Assembly (NCBI GenBank): GCA_004794785.1
Contig: SJOL01008653.1
Span: 626,261-690,260, forward strand
Direction of reading: 5' to 3'
Length of the DNA: 64,000 nucleotides
Source of the DNA: Opisthorchis felineus
Lineage: Eukaryota; Platyhelminthes; Trematoda; Opisthorchiida; Opisthorchiidae
Below the pieces are notes generated by a model that worked only from the letters and a program-made list of their open reading frames with translations, searched no databases and had not been told where the DNA came from. Position numbers and translations under genes: made by a program. Below, in pieces: positions 36,935 to 49,906 of the stretch (positions are counted from its first letter, which is position 1; the number at the start of each line of letters is the position of its first letter).

Positions 36935-37017
36935 GTTAAGCGGAGATTTTGTCCTGCAAGTGAAGCCTTATTGAGAGTCATCAGCAGTGCGCTTCTCATG
37001 AAACTCCAAGGATGTTT
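36935..37017 (-). mobile_element. SINE S piece S36 (ribozyme side, internal deletion)
   Basis: The minus strand reads TTGGAGTTTCATGAGAAGCG, CACTGCTGATGACTCTCAAT and AAGG, then jumps straight to CTTCACTTGCAGGACAAAAT. CTGATGA and half of stem II survive. The GAAA box and stem III are deleted, apparently between two GG dinucleotides. It preserves the stem I strand TGAGAAGCGCACTG best of all copies. Confidence 0.7.
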
Positions 37018-37020
37018 GAA

Positions 37021-37279
37021 AGATGAGCGGCGCTATATCCTGTCTAAGTGCGAGTTAATCACACTGCTGACCAGCCGCTCGTTACCGAACGGTTAAGTGT
37101 TCAAACTACTAGCCAGGAGGTCGCGGGTTGGAGACTCTCCGGAGTTTCGTGAGATTCGCACTGTTGATGATGAAACGGCTGTACAGTGTTTCTCGACTTT
37201 TCAGCATAGATTGGCTTCATTTACAGGATGAAATCTCCACAAAAATTCCCAAATCTTCTCATACTACCAACACTCCAAG
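37021..37279 (+). mobile_element. SINE S copy S37a, nearly full length
   Basis: It starts GATGAGCGGCGCTATATCCT and carries an A-box-like TTACCGAACGGTTAAGTG (about 37082-37099), a B box AGGTCGCGGGTTGGAGACTC, and then GGAGTTTCGTGAGA. The ribozyme region follows, then CTCGACTTTTCAGCATAGAT and a 3' part ATGAAATCTCC. The tRNA-like head resembles the tRNA-Ser/Leu class (usual A box TGGCCGAGTGGTTAAG). The ribozyme core reads TTGATGA at 37164-37170, followed by only one base before GAAA (37172-37175), so stem II is deleted. The stem I strand CAGTGTTTCTC at 37184-37194 is intact. Confidence 0.8.
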
Positions 37280-37375
37280 GATTCTCGAACGCGTGACCTC
37301 CCAGCTAGTATTTTGAACACTTAACCGTTCGGCCGCAAGCGCCTGATCAGCAGTATGAATAACTCGCATGAACTT
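37270..37375 (-). mobile_element. SINE S piece S37b (promoter half)
   Basis: The minus strand gives TTCATACTGCTGATCAGGCG, then TTGCGGCCGAACGGTTAAGT, which is the best preserved A box in the window. A B-box region (GGAGGTCACGCGTTCGAGA) follows. It ends shortly after the B box, at CCTTGGAGTG, and the ribozyme is missing. Confidence 0.75.
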
Positions 37376-37383
37376 CCCTAAAA

Positions 37384-37447
37384 GAGCTTCACAGAGCTCC
37401 TCGGCTTTTCAGAATGGATTAACTTCATCTACGGGACGAAATCTCCA
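37384..37447 (+). repeat. SINE S piece S37c (3' part)
   Basis: The sequence matches the downstream half of the SINE from the stem I 3' strand onward: ACAGAGCTCCTCGGCTTTTC, then ATTAACTTCATCTACGGGAC and GAAATCTCC. Confidence 0.65.
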
Positions 37448-37479
37448 ATTACCAACATATCGCAGTAAGGTTTCTTGAC

Positions 37480-37725
37480 GAACCATGATGCTCGTAAGTT
37501 TCCTGAAAGCTCTTCTACACCCCACGACCAATTTTGCACTTTTTAGGGCTCATCATGTAGAGAAAATCTCCAAGTTTGCGTCAATAGTATGTTCTACTTG
37601 AAAATTTGTTGCGATCCCTAGAATAGCTTACCAACCGAAACATGAAGTAGCGTGTGTGCAGCACATTCGGTTGAATTGTAACACTAACGAGAGATTCAGA
37701 TAGGATCCAGCTGGGTATCCCGCTA
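37480..37725. mobile_element. Repeat A copy A37: divergent pair
   Basis: Left piece (37480-37610) holds the ribozyme with sense on the minus strand. The core there is ATGATGA, with the first base changed. The GAAA box is replaced by CAAAA, and GGTC is kept. The right piece (about 37609-37725) is the A tail in the other orientation, from TTGCGATCCCTAGAATAGC through CCAACCGAAACATGAAG to GAGATTCAGATAGGATCCAG. Confidence 0.7.
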
Positions 37726-37729
37726 GCAT

Positions 37730-39765
37730 CATATTAATTGCAAATGAGCATATTCCGAAAAGAATAGAAAGGAGTCTGTGTTGAACATATATCCAGTATC
37801 AGGCTGAGTAGATGTTTCACATACACTGCTTCACACTGACTGACCCATCCAAGCCCTCCCATCATTCATTCAGTTGTGATTCCAGACACAGTTGGCCGTT
37901 TTCATGGCTATCTTTTTTCGCGTTACAGCAAAATTAAAAGCTTCTCCTGGTGGCTCGAATTTGCATCAGGTTCGTGATAAGGGACTTCTACTGTCCAACT
38001 GTAATTATAACTAGTTCGGCACAGTATCCGGACCACCCAGTCATGGAGTCATATGTGACAAAACGGAAATTCACCATACTTGCTTTGTATTACGTACGCC
38101 TCCAAGTACTCATCCAAATAACCTAATATCTGGTTGACAGCTTCATTTTCGATATAAGGTTGCAACTAAAAAACTGGTGGTGAAAATAATAGGTACCCAT
38201 GTAACTGCTTGTGTAATGAAAAAACAGCTCGAAAGGAGTTAGTTCAACTCCTAAATGTGGTTGGATCGGGCTTGACAGCGTCAAACACATCGGAATTCCG
38301 GTAGTTGCTACTTCTTGTAACTATAAGCTTGTAAAATAAAAAAGCTTTGAATGACACAAATGTTGTTTGCTGCAAAATTCATCTAGTACAGATGACTTGG
38401 ATTGAAAGGTCTTTCAGTTTCCTAGTGTTATAAATACCTTTTGCAGTTCGGTTAACATGTTCTACGTTCCTACATTTCCCATCCTGAATCTCAAGTTTTT
38501 TGCGCCAATTTTCCCCAAACCAGTGCCTGTTTACCGCGTTCAACGCATGTGGCCAAACAAAATTAAAGTCTGCAACTGCATTAAGTTTCAATCCCACTGT
38601 TTCTACGCAAGTGTGCGCAAGACAAGCGAATCAAGCTTGGTGTGCTTACACAGGGTGGGCGAAAAAACTATGAAACTCCGAAAACTGATGGAAGATCGTT
38701 GGTAAGTTGGTCTATCGAACGGACGAGACATATAGAAAGGCCCCAGATTGTGCTGTTATAGCCTGGTACATTCACAGGTGAACGCATCGCACTGTGGGCT
38801 GACGAGACAGCTGAGGCAGTTCACAGAGAGGTCTGTGGGTATTCGGTCATTTCGTGCACCAGTCCTGCTCTCTTATCGTTGTTGTAGTTGTGAACCTGTT
38901 TATCACATCTTCTTCTTGTGTGTGTTCTTGAGCTGCAGTAAAGCCAGATGACCGATTTGCATCGAGTGCTAACAAGGCGGTGTAATCCGTTGACGGAAGG
39001 ACTGTGGGTATACACATAGTCAATAAATCTACGTCCTGCGTGTTTTTTTCGTCGTGAGCTATAAGTGCTAGGCAGACAGCAGTAAAAAGATGTATTATTT
39101 TGCAACTATGTCCATCAGCTCCCCTTCAGCCTTGCAATTATGATGAGTGTTGTTCGCATCAGGGCAGTAGTCTGTTGCGATTCCTTCTACCATAATAAGG
39201 GTGGTTTGTTAGTGCTTGAGTGCATCCCATTCATGTACTCGTAGCAAATACGGATTTCGGCGCTTTCTTATTCAGCATGCTTTAGCCGATTCCAGTTGAC
39301 CTATTGGCAATTATATTCCAGCGGTTCATTGCATTTACAAGACATGATGTTGCCACTAGGGTATGGAAGTGCTCAAGTGCAATGGCATCAAAAGTATTAG
39401 GCATTTTTTGTCAGTTTTTATTAAAAGTCATCAAAAACCACCATTCAGATGCTTAGCGATTATGCTTAGTCGCATTTTTTACCTCATTCAACGAACAGGC
39501 GCACTCAACATATCCACCGTGGTATTCGCATAAATCCGTACTCAGTCCAATACTGTGTCTAAATGTCAGTCATTCGGAATTTGGCGTATAGCCGAACCAC
39601 GCTGTACGGTATTTCTATTCTAACTACCTAATCGGAACACCCACTGCGGATGACTTTCAAGTACAGCATCAATACCACTTGAGCTCACTCTTCTCCTTCA
39701 ACACATGCAGTCAGAATGTGCCATCGCATTTCTTTTGAAGGATACTGATAGATAATTTAATATTT
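37730..39765. other. Gene-free stretch, nothing recognised
   Basis: Frames are below 95 codons and overlap on both strands (38379-38705, 38748-39105). No shared repeat was found. Confidence 0.45.
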
Positions 39766-39767
39766 CG

Positions 39768-39905
39768 ACCGAACACACTACTCATAAGGTTGCTGAGAAC
39801 GCCCCGACAACCAACATCCGGTTTCGCCCTTAATGGGTTGGCACAATCCCCAAGTTTCCTCCAACCCTTCATCTTACTTGGTCTTGCTCCATTTTTCTTG
39901 GCAGT
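39768..39905 (-). repeat. Repeat A fragment A39
   Basis: The plus strand reads CGAACACACTACTCATAAGG, TTGCTGAGAACGCC, CCGGTTTCGCCCTT, GGGTTGGCACAATCCCCAAG and TTTCCTCCAACCCTTC. On the minus strand GAAA and ACCGGA survive, but the CTGATGA box and half of stem II are deleted. Confidence 0.75.
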
Positions 39906-39909
39906 CGTG

Positions 39910-42378
39910 TGCGAATATCAGCACCTGTTGCTAACTTGACGCCGGAAGCGGAAGATAAATATTTGGATCGCTCTGCTGTGTTTGATCACGGTCGAAAAGC
40001 TTCAAATTCGTGATTTACTGAGCACGTGTATGTGATGAAGTCGTCTGGTACGTTCTTTACCAGGCTGATGCACTAGTAGCCAGCGTGGGACGGTGAAACG
40101 TTTGTTCCGAAACTATGGTTCAAAATCCCAAGTCTCTTGAATCTGAGATCGCGTTGGGTCCCTTTAGAATAATGAGTTTGACAAATTGTTGTGTTCATGA
40201 TGCTAAGTTTGCCTGACCTTCCAAGCGTCGTCTTAGCCGAAAAATTCCGTTCCAAATTTCTCTTCGTACCACGTGTACCATGCGTCGAAGGTGCACTCGG
40301 AGTGTGGATCGGGAGAAAAATCTGAAATGCTACTACATATTGGGTGGACTGACAGCTTGATTGGTGCCATAGCTTCGGTTGTTGTGTACAAACGTTGAGC
40401 GAGTAATGACATTAAATTCAGTTATTGCTACCCTGCCAGAATAATCGCACCAAGAGAGGAGAACTGTTCACACGAGAGTAATGCGAGTGTGTGTTCCACA
40501 AATCCAGCAACCACCCAGAATTAATGCTTTGTCTATTCAGTGTGACGGTACGACAGCAGTGCAAGTCAAACCGTGCGCCATCACAAACAGAATCAAATGG
40601 CACAGCCTAACGTATCTGGTCAGATTGCCTGAGCGTGTGATCCTGGGACAACGTGACTGATTGTGCGTGTAGCCTGACTCCTCTAGGCTGGATGTGCGAA
40701 TAACGGTGAGAGAGTGAGGACGTTCGATACGTTGGCGCAGCAAAGTGGCGAGGAATATTCTGGCGTTTCCTACACCTAGTTACTTAAATCAGTTAGGATG
40801 ACACCCCCACTTCCCATTTGCCCACTACAACAGATTTGGCTATTACAGGTATGCGAGGATGTTCAGTGGTCCAACTGCAGTTAACAGACACATTGGATGC
40901 TATCCAACAAAGCTTACTGCAAAATCTGTGAAAGAACTCGTATTACGTGTGAGATATGCGTGTAGGGTATTTTTTATATGGATGATTTATGTGTACAGAA
41001 AAACTACCTGTAAAAACAGGTTAGCAAAGAAAATGTCGAGAAAGAAATGTCTGTTTTTTTTTGCTCTTGAATAGCATGAAACCCACAAAGCCTTGCATTT
41101 CATCCAAATGTTCTAATAAAACGTCGAATTCGGTAGCCATTGTCAAACCTCGTTGACTTGCTCCAAGGTATCTTGCTGATCAATGGCATCACATTCCTTG
41201 TTTTCTTCTTGGAGTACAAAGTACAGATTACCTGATTCCAGTTGCAGTCCGAAGAGGAGAAAGTCAAGAGGAAAGGTACACAGACAGTGCGTGTGCTGCG
41301 TCGGCTTTTGTGTGAAAATCGTTTGCAACAGATAAATCTCCAGTCTGTGTCACCATCATTGTCGAGAAAACCTTAGGTATATTGATGTATATGATTCCAA
41401 AAGGAAATTAAGTGAAAAGATACATCAAACCTTAACGGATAAATTACTCGAGGTGTGTGCATGTCAAGGACAGAAGTTGTTTGGACCAAGCAAGAGGTCT
41501 GCTCGTACTGACGTTACCTCATAAACTGTGTTAACCATCTGTGGTTACACCGTAGATGTATGACCAATCTGTGGAAAGCCCCACTTGACGCACCTTTTTG
41601 GCTCAACCTGAACTGGAACCTGCGAAGCTAATGACTAATTTTTGTAGGAAGAATCTGTGCACTTCGTGCTACCCAGTGGGGCTCGAAGTGAGTGCTCTCC
41701 GTTGCGATTAACCTCCCACCTGCCATTGTGAAAGGACCCGTAGGGCATTCGTCACCATTCCATTTCCAACTCAACAAAGTCTGTGAATTCAGTCTACGCG
41801 CGAAGTGTTGATCTCGACGACTAATTTTCTCAAATTACTTGTCCCGGTACACCCTGTTCATGGGAATCCTGGATACAACACATAACATATCAGTTGTGCT
41901 GTTTGCCATCCCCATAATGGCGTTGTTTTTTTAATCTTTTGAATCAGCTCCCTGAAGCATCCAGTAGTTGAACACTGAAATTGCAGTGGTGTGGAGTTCA
42001 TTCAGCAATGGTTTGATCATAAATGGTGTGACCTGCACGTCCGCAGAGTAGTTTGCACAGCTGGCTCATTTGATTTCAGATGTGGTCCTTGTTCTATTCA
42101 CACAAGTATCTGGGCGCTTGGAAGGTGCATGATCCATAAGTTACGTTGACCTTTATCTTTTGGTCTGGATGATGACCGTTGCGGTTGACAACACATCCTG
42201 TAGCCCGACAGACTCAGCCGAACTCATCGTCAGGGACGATAACGAAAAAATACACTATTCAACCCAAACAGCTTATCGATCAGACAAGTGTCGCACTGCG
42301 TAGCACGTATTTGTTGATAGGAAGGCAGTCAACCTAGCCGGATTCATCTTCGCACAAGGTTTCGTTATGGTTTGCCAG
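39910..42378. other. Gene-free stretch, nothing recognised
   Basis: All frames are below 75 codons. The interval is ordinary AT-rich sequence without shared repeats. Confidence 0.45.
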
Positions 42379-42506
42379 AAAAAAGAACCGCCGGTCCCCT
42401 AAATAGCGGACCCGCTCTGAATCAATTTATTTACTATCTGTGCGTCGGTGAAATGGCCCAAGGTAACTTCAAGCCTAAGGGATTTCTGAAGATGGTAAAT
42501 ATTGAG
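42379..42506 (+). CDS. Candidate internal exon, product unknown
   Basis: The acceptor TTCGTTATGGTTTGCCAG ends at 42378 and a GTAACG donor begins at 42507. A stronger GTAAGTC lies further on, at about 42519. The 128 bases enter in phase 1 and leave in phase 0, reading KRTAGPLNSGPALNQFIYY and ending in KMVNIE. Its entry phase matches the exit phase of the exon candidate at 36626-36861. No family is recognised. Confidence 0.2.
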
Positions 42507-42599
42507 GTAACGGTACTCGTAAGTCTACCGGTCATGTTATGCATCCTTTTACATAAAATGTTACAAAATGCAAGCAAAAAATTCGGTCTTTAGTGCTGC

Positions 42600-45500
42600 G
42601 GTAGATGGAAAAGTGACAGTGCTCCAGACGACTAGACGCTTCAGGGAAGCGAACAGAAGGGAATGCTGTACTGTAATATAATAAGCCTTAACTACTCGTC
42701 CAGCATTCCACGGGAATCTCTTGATTGGCGAAAACAAGGAATCCTGATGTTGGTATCTGGAAGATTACTTTAGTTGTATTATTACTAATAGTATCATTAT
42801 TCGCCCTTCCTATCTTTCAAGCAACTCCCGTGTAGCGCCGCAGCCGATTGATGAGTCTCCAGACTCCGAAATTCTGAAGTGACCTGCCAGAATCCTTCAC
42901 ATATTCCATGATTAAAATGGACATAACAGAAAATGGTTCCAAAATCAAACCTAGTAAATGAAGCTAGTAATAATTAGACAACTCATCGTAATGTGTTCTC
43001 ATAGCAAAAGATCACAGACTAAGTCTTACTCTTGCCAGTCTACGGAGAGGTCTGCTGGAAATTATTAGTACGTCTCTGAAATCACTCAGCTCCAAACACT
43101 CATCGTCCTATCGAAAAGGGTTTCCCCATTTCATACGTAGGGATCGTGAAAACACCTATCTGGATTTTACAAATGCCGAGCGTTCGACAGCGACAGCCGA
43201 CATCCATCAGTCATTTATGGACCCTGCTGTCAACTTTGTCCCACCCTCCAGATGCCCACACAAGCACTGATCAAGTTAACGAGAAATCGATAATGTTGGT
43301 CAGTGAATGAATACTGCGACATCAAAATGGGAAATTATTTGCTTCAATGTATCAATTACTGTCTTATACATCGTCAGTCTGTTGCTCTTGTTCATGTATC
43401 TATTTACGTCAGTCGAGTCGACCGACGAGACCGCGAACGACGTCCTTGTTCCTTAGTAGGAAGAGAACGGCACGAATGACTGGTACTTCGTCCTCTGGTT
43501 CGATGTAGCCAAAAGGCACAAAGACACAAACAAATGCACACATTGAAACCCAAACACATTGGTCGTGTGAAAGAACCCGTCATCCCATGGCAAAACACGT
43601 GCTTGGAGATGGGTGTTCAATCCAAAACCTGTACTCCCCCGCACTGGACAGACGGAACATCATAAGTCTAATGTACGCTTGTATTGTTCTGTCAGGTTGG
43701 CCAGTCGCCTGAGAACGAATAAGGCCATAACTAAAAAAAGCCATAGCAGCCATTTCACTAACCAGTGTTGATTGTATGTTTCCCTAGCCGACCCAGCTTA
43801 ATGGCTTTCCTTTGGATATTTGAGCAGATCTGATGAAGCACTTCCTAGTCCCCACAGACCCCATGCATCCCTTACATAGTATGGACGAGCATTATTCCCC
43901 CTTAGACATTGTTTGGCTCAGTGTTCTCACCAGAATTTCAAAATAATGTTAGAAGTTTTCAGTTATTTTTTTGTAAAAAGGAATAAAACAAAATTCGCAA
44001 GCCTCAAAAGCAAGGCGAAAAGGGCTCATGATCAGTATCACAGAAATTGAGCCCATCATCATGGATTATCCTTCCGCCGCAAACCCTGAAATAGGATAGG
44101 ATGTTTCTAACAGTTGGAAAACCCCACTTCAGAAAGACAAGGTTAGGCTACACCATAGCAGCGCTCATACAGGTGGCTACCGCACGGTTTTTTACCACAA
44201 CGGTGCACGGGTGAGTCTACAATGATTCAACTTCAAACTGTCAACACCAATATAATATAGTGAAACATCGAGTGGTCAGTTTTCGTCACGAATTCACTTC
44301 ATTAACAACACAGGCAGAATCCTTCTGTTTCCACTTGATTAAAGCACCGTCCTCTTCAGGTTGTATGGCAGTTAGGTGGCAGTATGTATCACTGGTGTTT
44401 GCTTGCCATTTTGGGGCCTCTGTGTACTTACGACAATTTTATAGGGTGTACTTGGCGTTGAGGGTTCATTCTTGCCATTGACTTCCACACCTGACGGACA
44501 CTTTGTGCCTGATGTGCAAGTATTGACTATGCTAGCGCTTACCGCGCCTTGGAGAGCATTTAGCATTGTCTGTCCTTTCTTCGGTTGCTGGTCTTTACAC
44601 GCGTGTCTCCATACCAAACATTCTTACATACGTTGTGATTCACCTTGTCTGACTGGAACTGTTGATGACACGACTTCGAATGGGACGCTTCCCTCGTTTT
44701 ATCTAATATTCTGCTGTAACCCTTCCACATCTATCTCTTGCATTTAAGTTTTTATGTTTGTGCTCTTCAAAAATAAAGGATAATAATATGACGAAAACGA
44801 CGAGGTCAGCACTAAGCAGAAGTTTCGCTTCACAGCAGTTATTTTGAGATACGCATATGCCATCGTTAGGTTCCAGGACGGGTTGAATCTACGTGCAAAA
44901 AAGGCAAATTCACTTTTCGGAGGGCCGAGTATTCAAGGTGTCCTCTTTTTAAAGAACTACGCGAAGGGGAGCTTTCGCTTGGAGGCTGATCCTGGTACAC
45001 CTACATGACACTTACAAAGTCCATAAATCGCACGATATCTTACTGGGTTCAAACCCTCCGCAGACAAAACGTAAACCAAGTGGTCAGTGATGTTGAGTCG
45101 ACGACATGTCCACTTAAAGGCCCCCTCGATCTGGTCTCTGACAAGCGGTAAAATGGGGACAGACTGCTCAGCTGCTGATCTAATCCAAAAGGCCCCAAGT
45201 CGCACAGAGTAAAGATTTCTCGAAAAGCATCGGAAACGGCCTTCGTTCTTGGTCTCTAGCAAGCAAGAGCTAACTTAGCCAAATGATCCACATATTTTCG
45301 TGTCACTCTGAAGAGCCTTATAAAAGTCGATGGCGAAAGGCATCAAAAGACTGCCCATGCTAAACCAAATGGGAGCAGGTTGTGCAACGTGAACAGGATA
45401 GACAATTTTACCACCTCCCCTTCACCAACCACAGGTTCACAACGTTCAAACACCGCGTCTAAAAGCTCAACCAGTCTGTCATTCTACCACCCTGACCTAT

Positions 45501-48500
45501 CAGCAAGTTAGATAATCATGTGACCAGCCCAGCACGAATGTGGTTTGGTCCGTGGCGGCTAATTCAGTAGTTTATGGCTTTACCGAATTACACTCATTTG
45601 CGCACAAATTCAGTAATCGTATGGGTAGTGTTCTGTCAAGAAAATGCATGAGTTTATCCATAATTGACTCAGTTATATCATGATACGGTGCGAAGGTACT
45701 ACCGAGCTCAGAGGAAAGTCCAGCCTTTCTGCAACTAGAACTCAGTTTGTGGAGAATCGTGAATAAGATTCTAAGGTACAGGACGGATACCTAGGTTGCA
45801 AATGCCATTGGATACTAGAAGACCTTTTAGACTACTGCATTCGGTGATTATTCGTATCTGTACATTTTTCATCATTGTGTTTTCAGTTCCTCAGCTTCAA
45901 ACCCGTTCACGCTACCCTGATAACTGAGTTACTAGAGCGTGCAGTACTAAGTCACTAGGCGTGGACTGGTTCAGGCATAATGGTCACTGAACTGGCAGGG
46001 TTTATTTTCAGGCGCGGATTGGTAATCCGTTCTTATTGGCCAAGATTGCCTCACCCACATAAAAACCCCATATTCAGCTCAGTGATCAGGTCTTGTAACT
46101 TACTTTGTTCAGGAAGGTCGAATTATCCCGAAGCCTTTATTATCTGCTTGTTGGGACTATGCCTTGTTCAGTGGATTCAAAAGGAAAAACACAACTTACT
46201 AAACAGACATTGATTAAGGCCCACCATACTCAATTCCTTATATTGTACTCATTAACCTAAAAGTTGGTAAATCGATTTATTCCCGCATAATTCAGTAGCT
46301 TGAACATCTGAAAAGCTATAGAATCCGAATTTGGGATGTTCTTCTTATAACAACTACTGGAAGGACTCTGGTAGCCATTTCAGCGACCCAAGTTTGATCT
46401 TACTGGTCTTAGTGGCTGAAAAACTTGCCCCAAAAATTCGCACAAGTACTTCGGAAATAAAGACGTGGTTTCTATATTAACCATAAAAATGGCGCTAGTT
46501 TGGTTGTTTGGAAATCAAAGAAAACTGGACGGTGATTCCGATTCTGGAACAACCACATCAGAATTGAGCTCCCGTTGTACTGCCGTAGAACCGAGTCCGA
46601 ACGTGCTTCTGAGCCCCGGAGTAATCGGACCACAGAATACATACTGACACACAGAACATGAGCCTTTCCCGGTGAAAATAAAAGAAAACATTGACGCAAA
46701 TGGTTACAATTAGGCCGAAAAGAAAATACGCACACGATACTTTGGCTGACCGATCCAAACATCTCTCACAATGACCTACGTGTTGGTGACTTGAATGAAT
46801 CAACAGTCGGTCGGAGCGAGATCATCAAAACAAGTGAGTCGATCGTGCTTCGGTCGATCAAGTAATGTGGATGCACAGTGGATTGTAGATTTAAAACCAG
46901 CTTAATTTTTTCTAAAAACTAAGATACAGACATCATATAACGTACCCTACATGAAAGATAAACCTATTCACTAGGTTTCTCCGCTTAACTATATAAGAAA
47001 CTCCATTATACTGATTAAATGCTTGGCAAAAATTAACTGACTATGCAGTGCATGCCCCTCCGCTAGCAATGCATAACAAGCGCAGTATTGCCACTCGCTG
47101 TCAGTAATCTAAATTTAATATTCTGATGGCTGCTTTATGGCAGTCCACCGCTTTACGAAATTTTCCGACGTCTGAATGCCTATACACTGTAGAATGCGGT
47201 GTTTTTTGTTTGGAACAAAGTCCTGTTCACCGTTCTTATCCAGTATTCACCACTGTTTGCGACGACAGCAAGCATACGTAAGGTAATGGATCACTGCATG
47301 ACTTAAACGATAATCTCATTTGCTCAGGTTTGTCCTAAAACTGCAAGTAATCTTGAATCCTCCCGTAACTTCTCATCAAATCCAAGTTTTGTGAACTTTT
47401 GCCACTCATTGGGGAATCGGTTCAAATATCTGAAATGTTACAGACAAGTAAAAGTCGTCGTGCCGTCTGATGTCTCGCGCTCAACGTCCCGACACCCACA
47501 GAATTCCCATCTCATCAATGATATCAAGGAATATCCGTTTATTGACTTGTGAGTCTGACTAGCACTTAGCTGTTTTCCTTCTGAAATAAAACAGGGACGT
47601 TTGTATTGCCATTCTTTAAAAAAGCTCGCTATGTTCACACGTTCAGCATGTTTTAGGAGGGTAGTTTTGACTTATCGCCCCCTTATTTTTCTGTGCACGA
47701 CACGACCGTTGGTTTATTCCGTTTCTTCATGTACAATTCACATTCGGTGAAAACCACATTGCCCACTTATTGAGGTGAGATGCTACTCTTTGAGAGTACA
47801 TAAAGGTGTCCCCAATCCGATGAAAGACCAGCTTCTAGAGGGTCTCAATGATTTACTCAGAACTGTGCTGATAATTGTCATCTAGAAAGAGGACACTCCA
47901 CACAGTAATAACATTTTCCATTACTTTGTGGTAAACCTCACTTAGTTTTTAACAATCTAAAAATAAGGATGTAGAATTGCAGACTAAAAAATGTAACGAA
48001 GCCTGCCAGAAATCCTCCAGAAATGAACACAAGGATGTTCATCAAACCTCCAGTTTAATTAAAGAATTAAAAATCTAGTGCAAAAATTCGATTTCAGCAA
48101 TTCCAAATCTGAAAAAAAACTTCCTCCGGGTAGTGTGCTAGACAGGCCCAGTCTGATCAAATTTGACGAAAGAAGGAAGTTTACAGGCCTCTATTTTGCT
48201 CGGTAGGTTGCCATCCGACCCAACAGGGAACTAATCTGCTTTAACCACGTAATCGTGATATACCTTCCCTGTTAGCCTTAAAGGAATACACATCTCCTCA
48301 CCCTCTTCATCTGCTGACTTGCTTAACTTGTGTCTATACGTCGGATATCTGATTACTGAATTTCACTCAGCAAGACTTTGCTTCTTGAAATAAATCCCTT
48401 CAAGTTTGGCCTCACCACGTTTACCCCTTTGTAAATTTATCTTGAAAGGATGCTGTTGAAGAGCATGGAGTCAACGCTGGAGTTGAATCCTAGATTTTGT

Positions 48501-49105
48501 TTGTGGACACTCGTGCACTGCGCTTGTCACTGTATCATTTACCGCATATTTTGTCGCATACGGTCCGAATGGTGTTCCTCAGTTTCCGACCATGATATTT
48601 TGCACGGTCTCTTAATTGTAAGTATATAATCATCCTCCTTCAGCAAACATAGATTTTCTGCTTCCCACAAACTCCAGTGTTCTTTGAAAGACCTTTCTCG
48701 CTTTGTGTTTTGCTGGTCCCTAATTAATGGCAAATCTGCCGAAGATTTTGTTATCGACCACATATTTTCCGGTTTTCAGAGCTTTTGGCAACTTCAAAAC
48801 ATCTTCACTATCCTCATGACCTGGTGTTCATTGTAATCGCCTAACCTGAATGTCCTGTTTGCAGTTATCTTACCATCCTCTGTAGGCTGTTATGTGGAGA
48901 ATTATCGAAACGACAAAAGCAACCCCAAATTGAATGACGTCAAACACTTGGGTGAAATTTCAGTCCATAATCTTTCCTGGTTCAAGTATTTTGAACTGTT
49001 AATCTTGTTAATCTTGTGTTTTCCTTGTTTTTTTTAAAAAAAATTTGAACATCGAAAATTCACCAAGCTGTATTGCGTTGGGCTTGACTTCATGTGACCG
49101 TTCCC
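42600..49105. other. Long stretch, mostly unassigned
   Basis: A 38-base exon-like piece at 44173-44210 (plus, acceptor CTCATACAG, donor GTGAGTC, reading GYRTVFYHNGAR) and the minus-strand candidate at 48543-48719 are the only items of note. Around 43380-43560 the sequence is more CpG-rich. No copies of repeats A, C or S were found. Confidence 0.4.
48543..48719 (-). CDS. Candidate internal exon, charged peptide, product unknown
   Basis: On the minus strand the acceptor GATTTGCCATTAATTAG ends at 48720. The donor GTAAAT begins at 48542 and itself supplies the next in-frame stop (CG|GTAA), as expected where an exon ends. The 177 bases enter and leave in phase 2. The 58 codons are rich in charged residues (SFKEHWSLWEAENLC, LLKEDDYILTIKRP, SWSETEEHHSDRM). 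A short plus-strand alternative with a GTAAGTAT donor overlaps it. No family is recognised. Confidence 0.22.
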
Positions 49106-49109
49106 ACAG

Positions 49110-49264
49110 TATCGCGACACAGATATACCGGCCTACTTTGTACAATGGCGTCAATTTTTGGGATGTTGGTCAGGACAACGAGGTAGTTCACTTGCTTCCA
49201 CTGTTCGCGGGCTCAGTAACACAAACACCGACAGTTACCTTCGGACCATGTCATCTTAAGCTCG
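49110..49264 (+). CDS. Candidate exon, first of a phase-matched pair
   Basis: The acceptor GACCGTTCCCACAG ends at 49109 and the donor GTGAGTTC begins at 49265. The 155 bases enter in phase 2 and leave in phase 1, giving 51 full codons. The frame reads ATQIYRPTLYNGVNFWDVG and later FGPCHLKL. Joined to 49907-50061, the split codon is G|AA and the frame continues without a stop to a natural end. A second frame across the same exon is also fairly open, which weakens the case. Confidence 0.22.
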
Positions 49265-49906
49265 GTGAGTTCGACCAGAGAGCACCGGCTTTCGTTGAGC
49301 ATGGCTCGAGGGATAGGAGTTGGGTGGGAATCGACTGTCATGATGTTCTATAGACCAGATGAATCAATAAATCTGCTACAAAATGCTCTGGGACAAACAG
49401 ACGCACTTAGACAGATCTCACAGACCCTTCAACTCATATGTAGTAAACAATAGTGTTTAACGCACGGCTTTTGATCATTGTGATGGTGTGCATTATGCGC
49501 CCTCTGACTATTCAGAAGAAAACAAGTGAGGTGTTGCAGCGAATGGCGTTGTGGGGCTGTACCTACCTTACAGCCTTTGTTTTCTATGGAGAAACGTCAC
49601 CCCGGTTCCTAATAAAAAACTTGGATGGAAGTTCGCCAGATGCGGAAATAGGTTTCACTCACCGGTACCCACTTGACTTCAACTAGTTCCTTGTGATATC
49701 TTCGGCACCGAAGATAGGGATAAAAAAATTACAGCGGTGATAACTGCCTAGTTTTGCCACACTGCCTCTCATAAAAGTGACTGTTTTAGAGAGACTGCAG
49801 TCCTTTGTTATGCTTGCTGGGAAGGTCAAAATAACCACATAATAAGCGCATAGAGTGATATCTTATTCTCCAAGCTGTGGCAAAATAAGTAAGTTAATCA
49901 CCACAG

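Larger units (their letters stand above)
36935..37452. repeat. Nest of four SINE S pieces in alternating orientation
   Basis: From left to right: a minus 3' half with the ribozyme (36935-37017), a plus near-full copy (37021-37279), a minus 5' half with the promoter (37270-37375) and a plus 3' half (37384-37447). Alternating orientation and abutting edges suggest serial insertion into, or rearrangement of, earlier copies. Confidence 0.75.
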
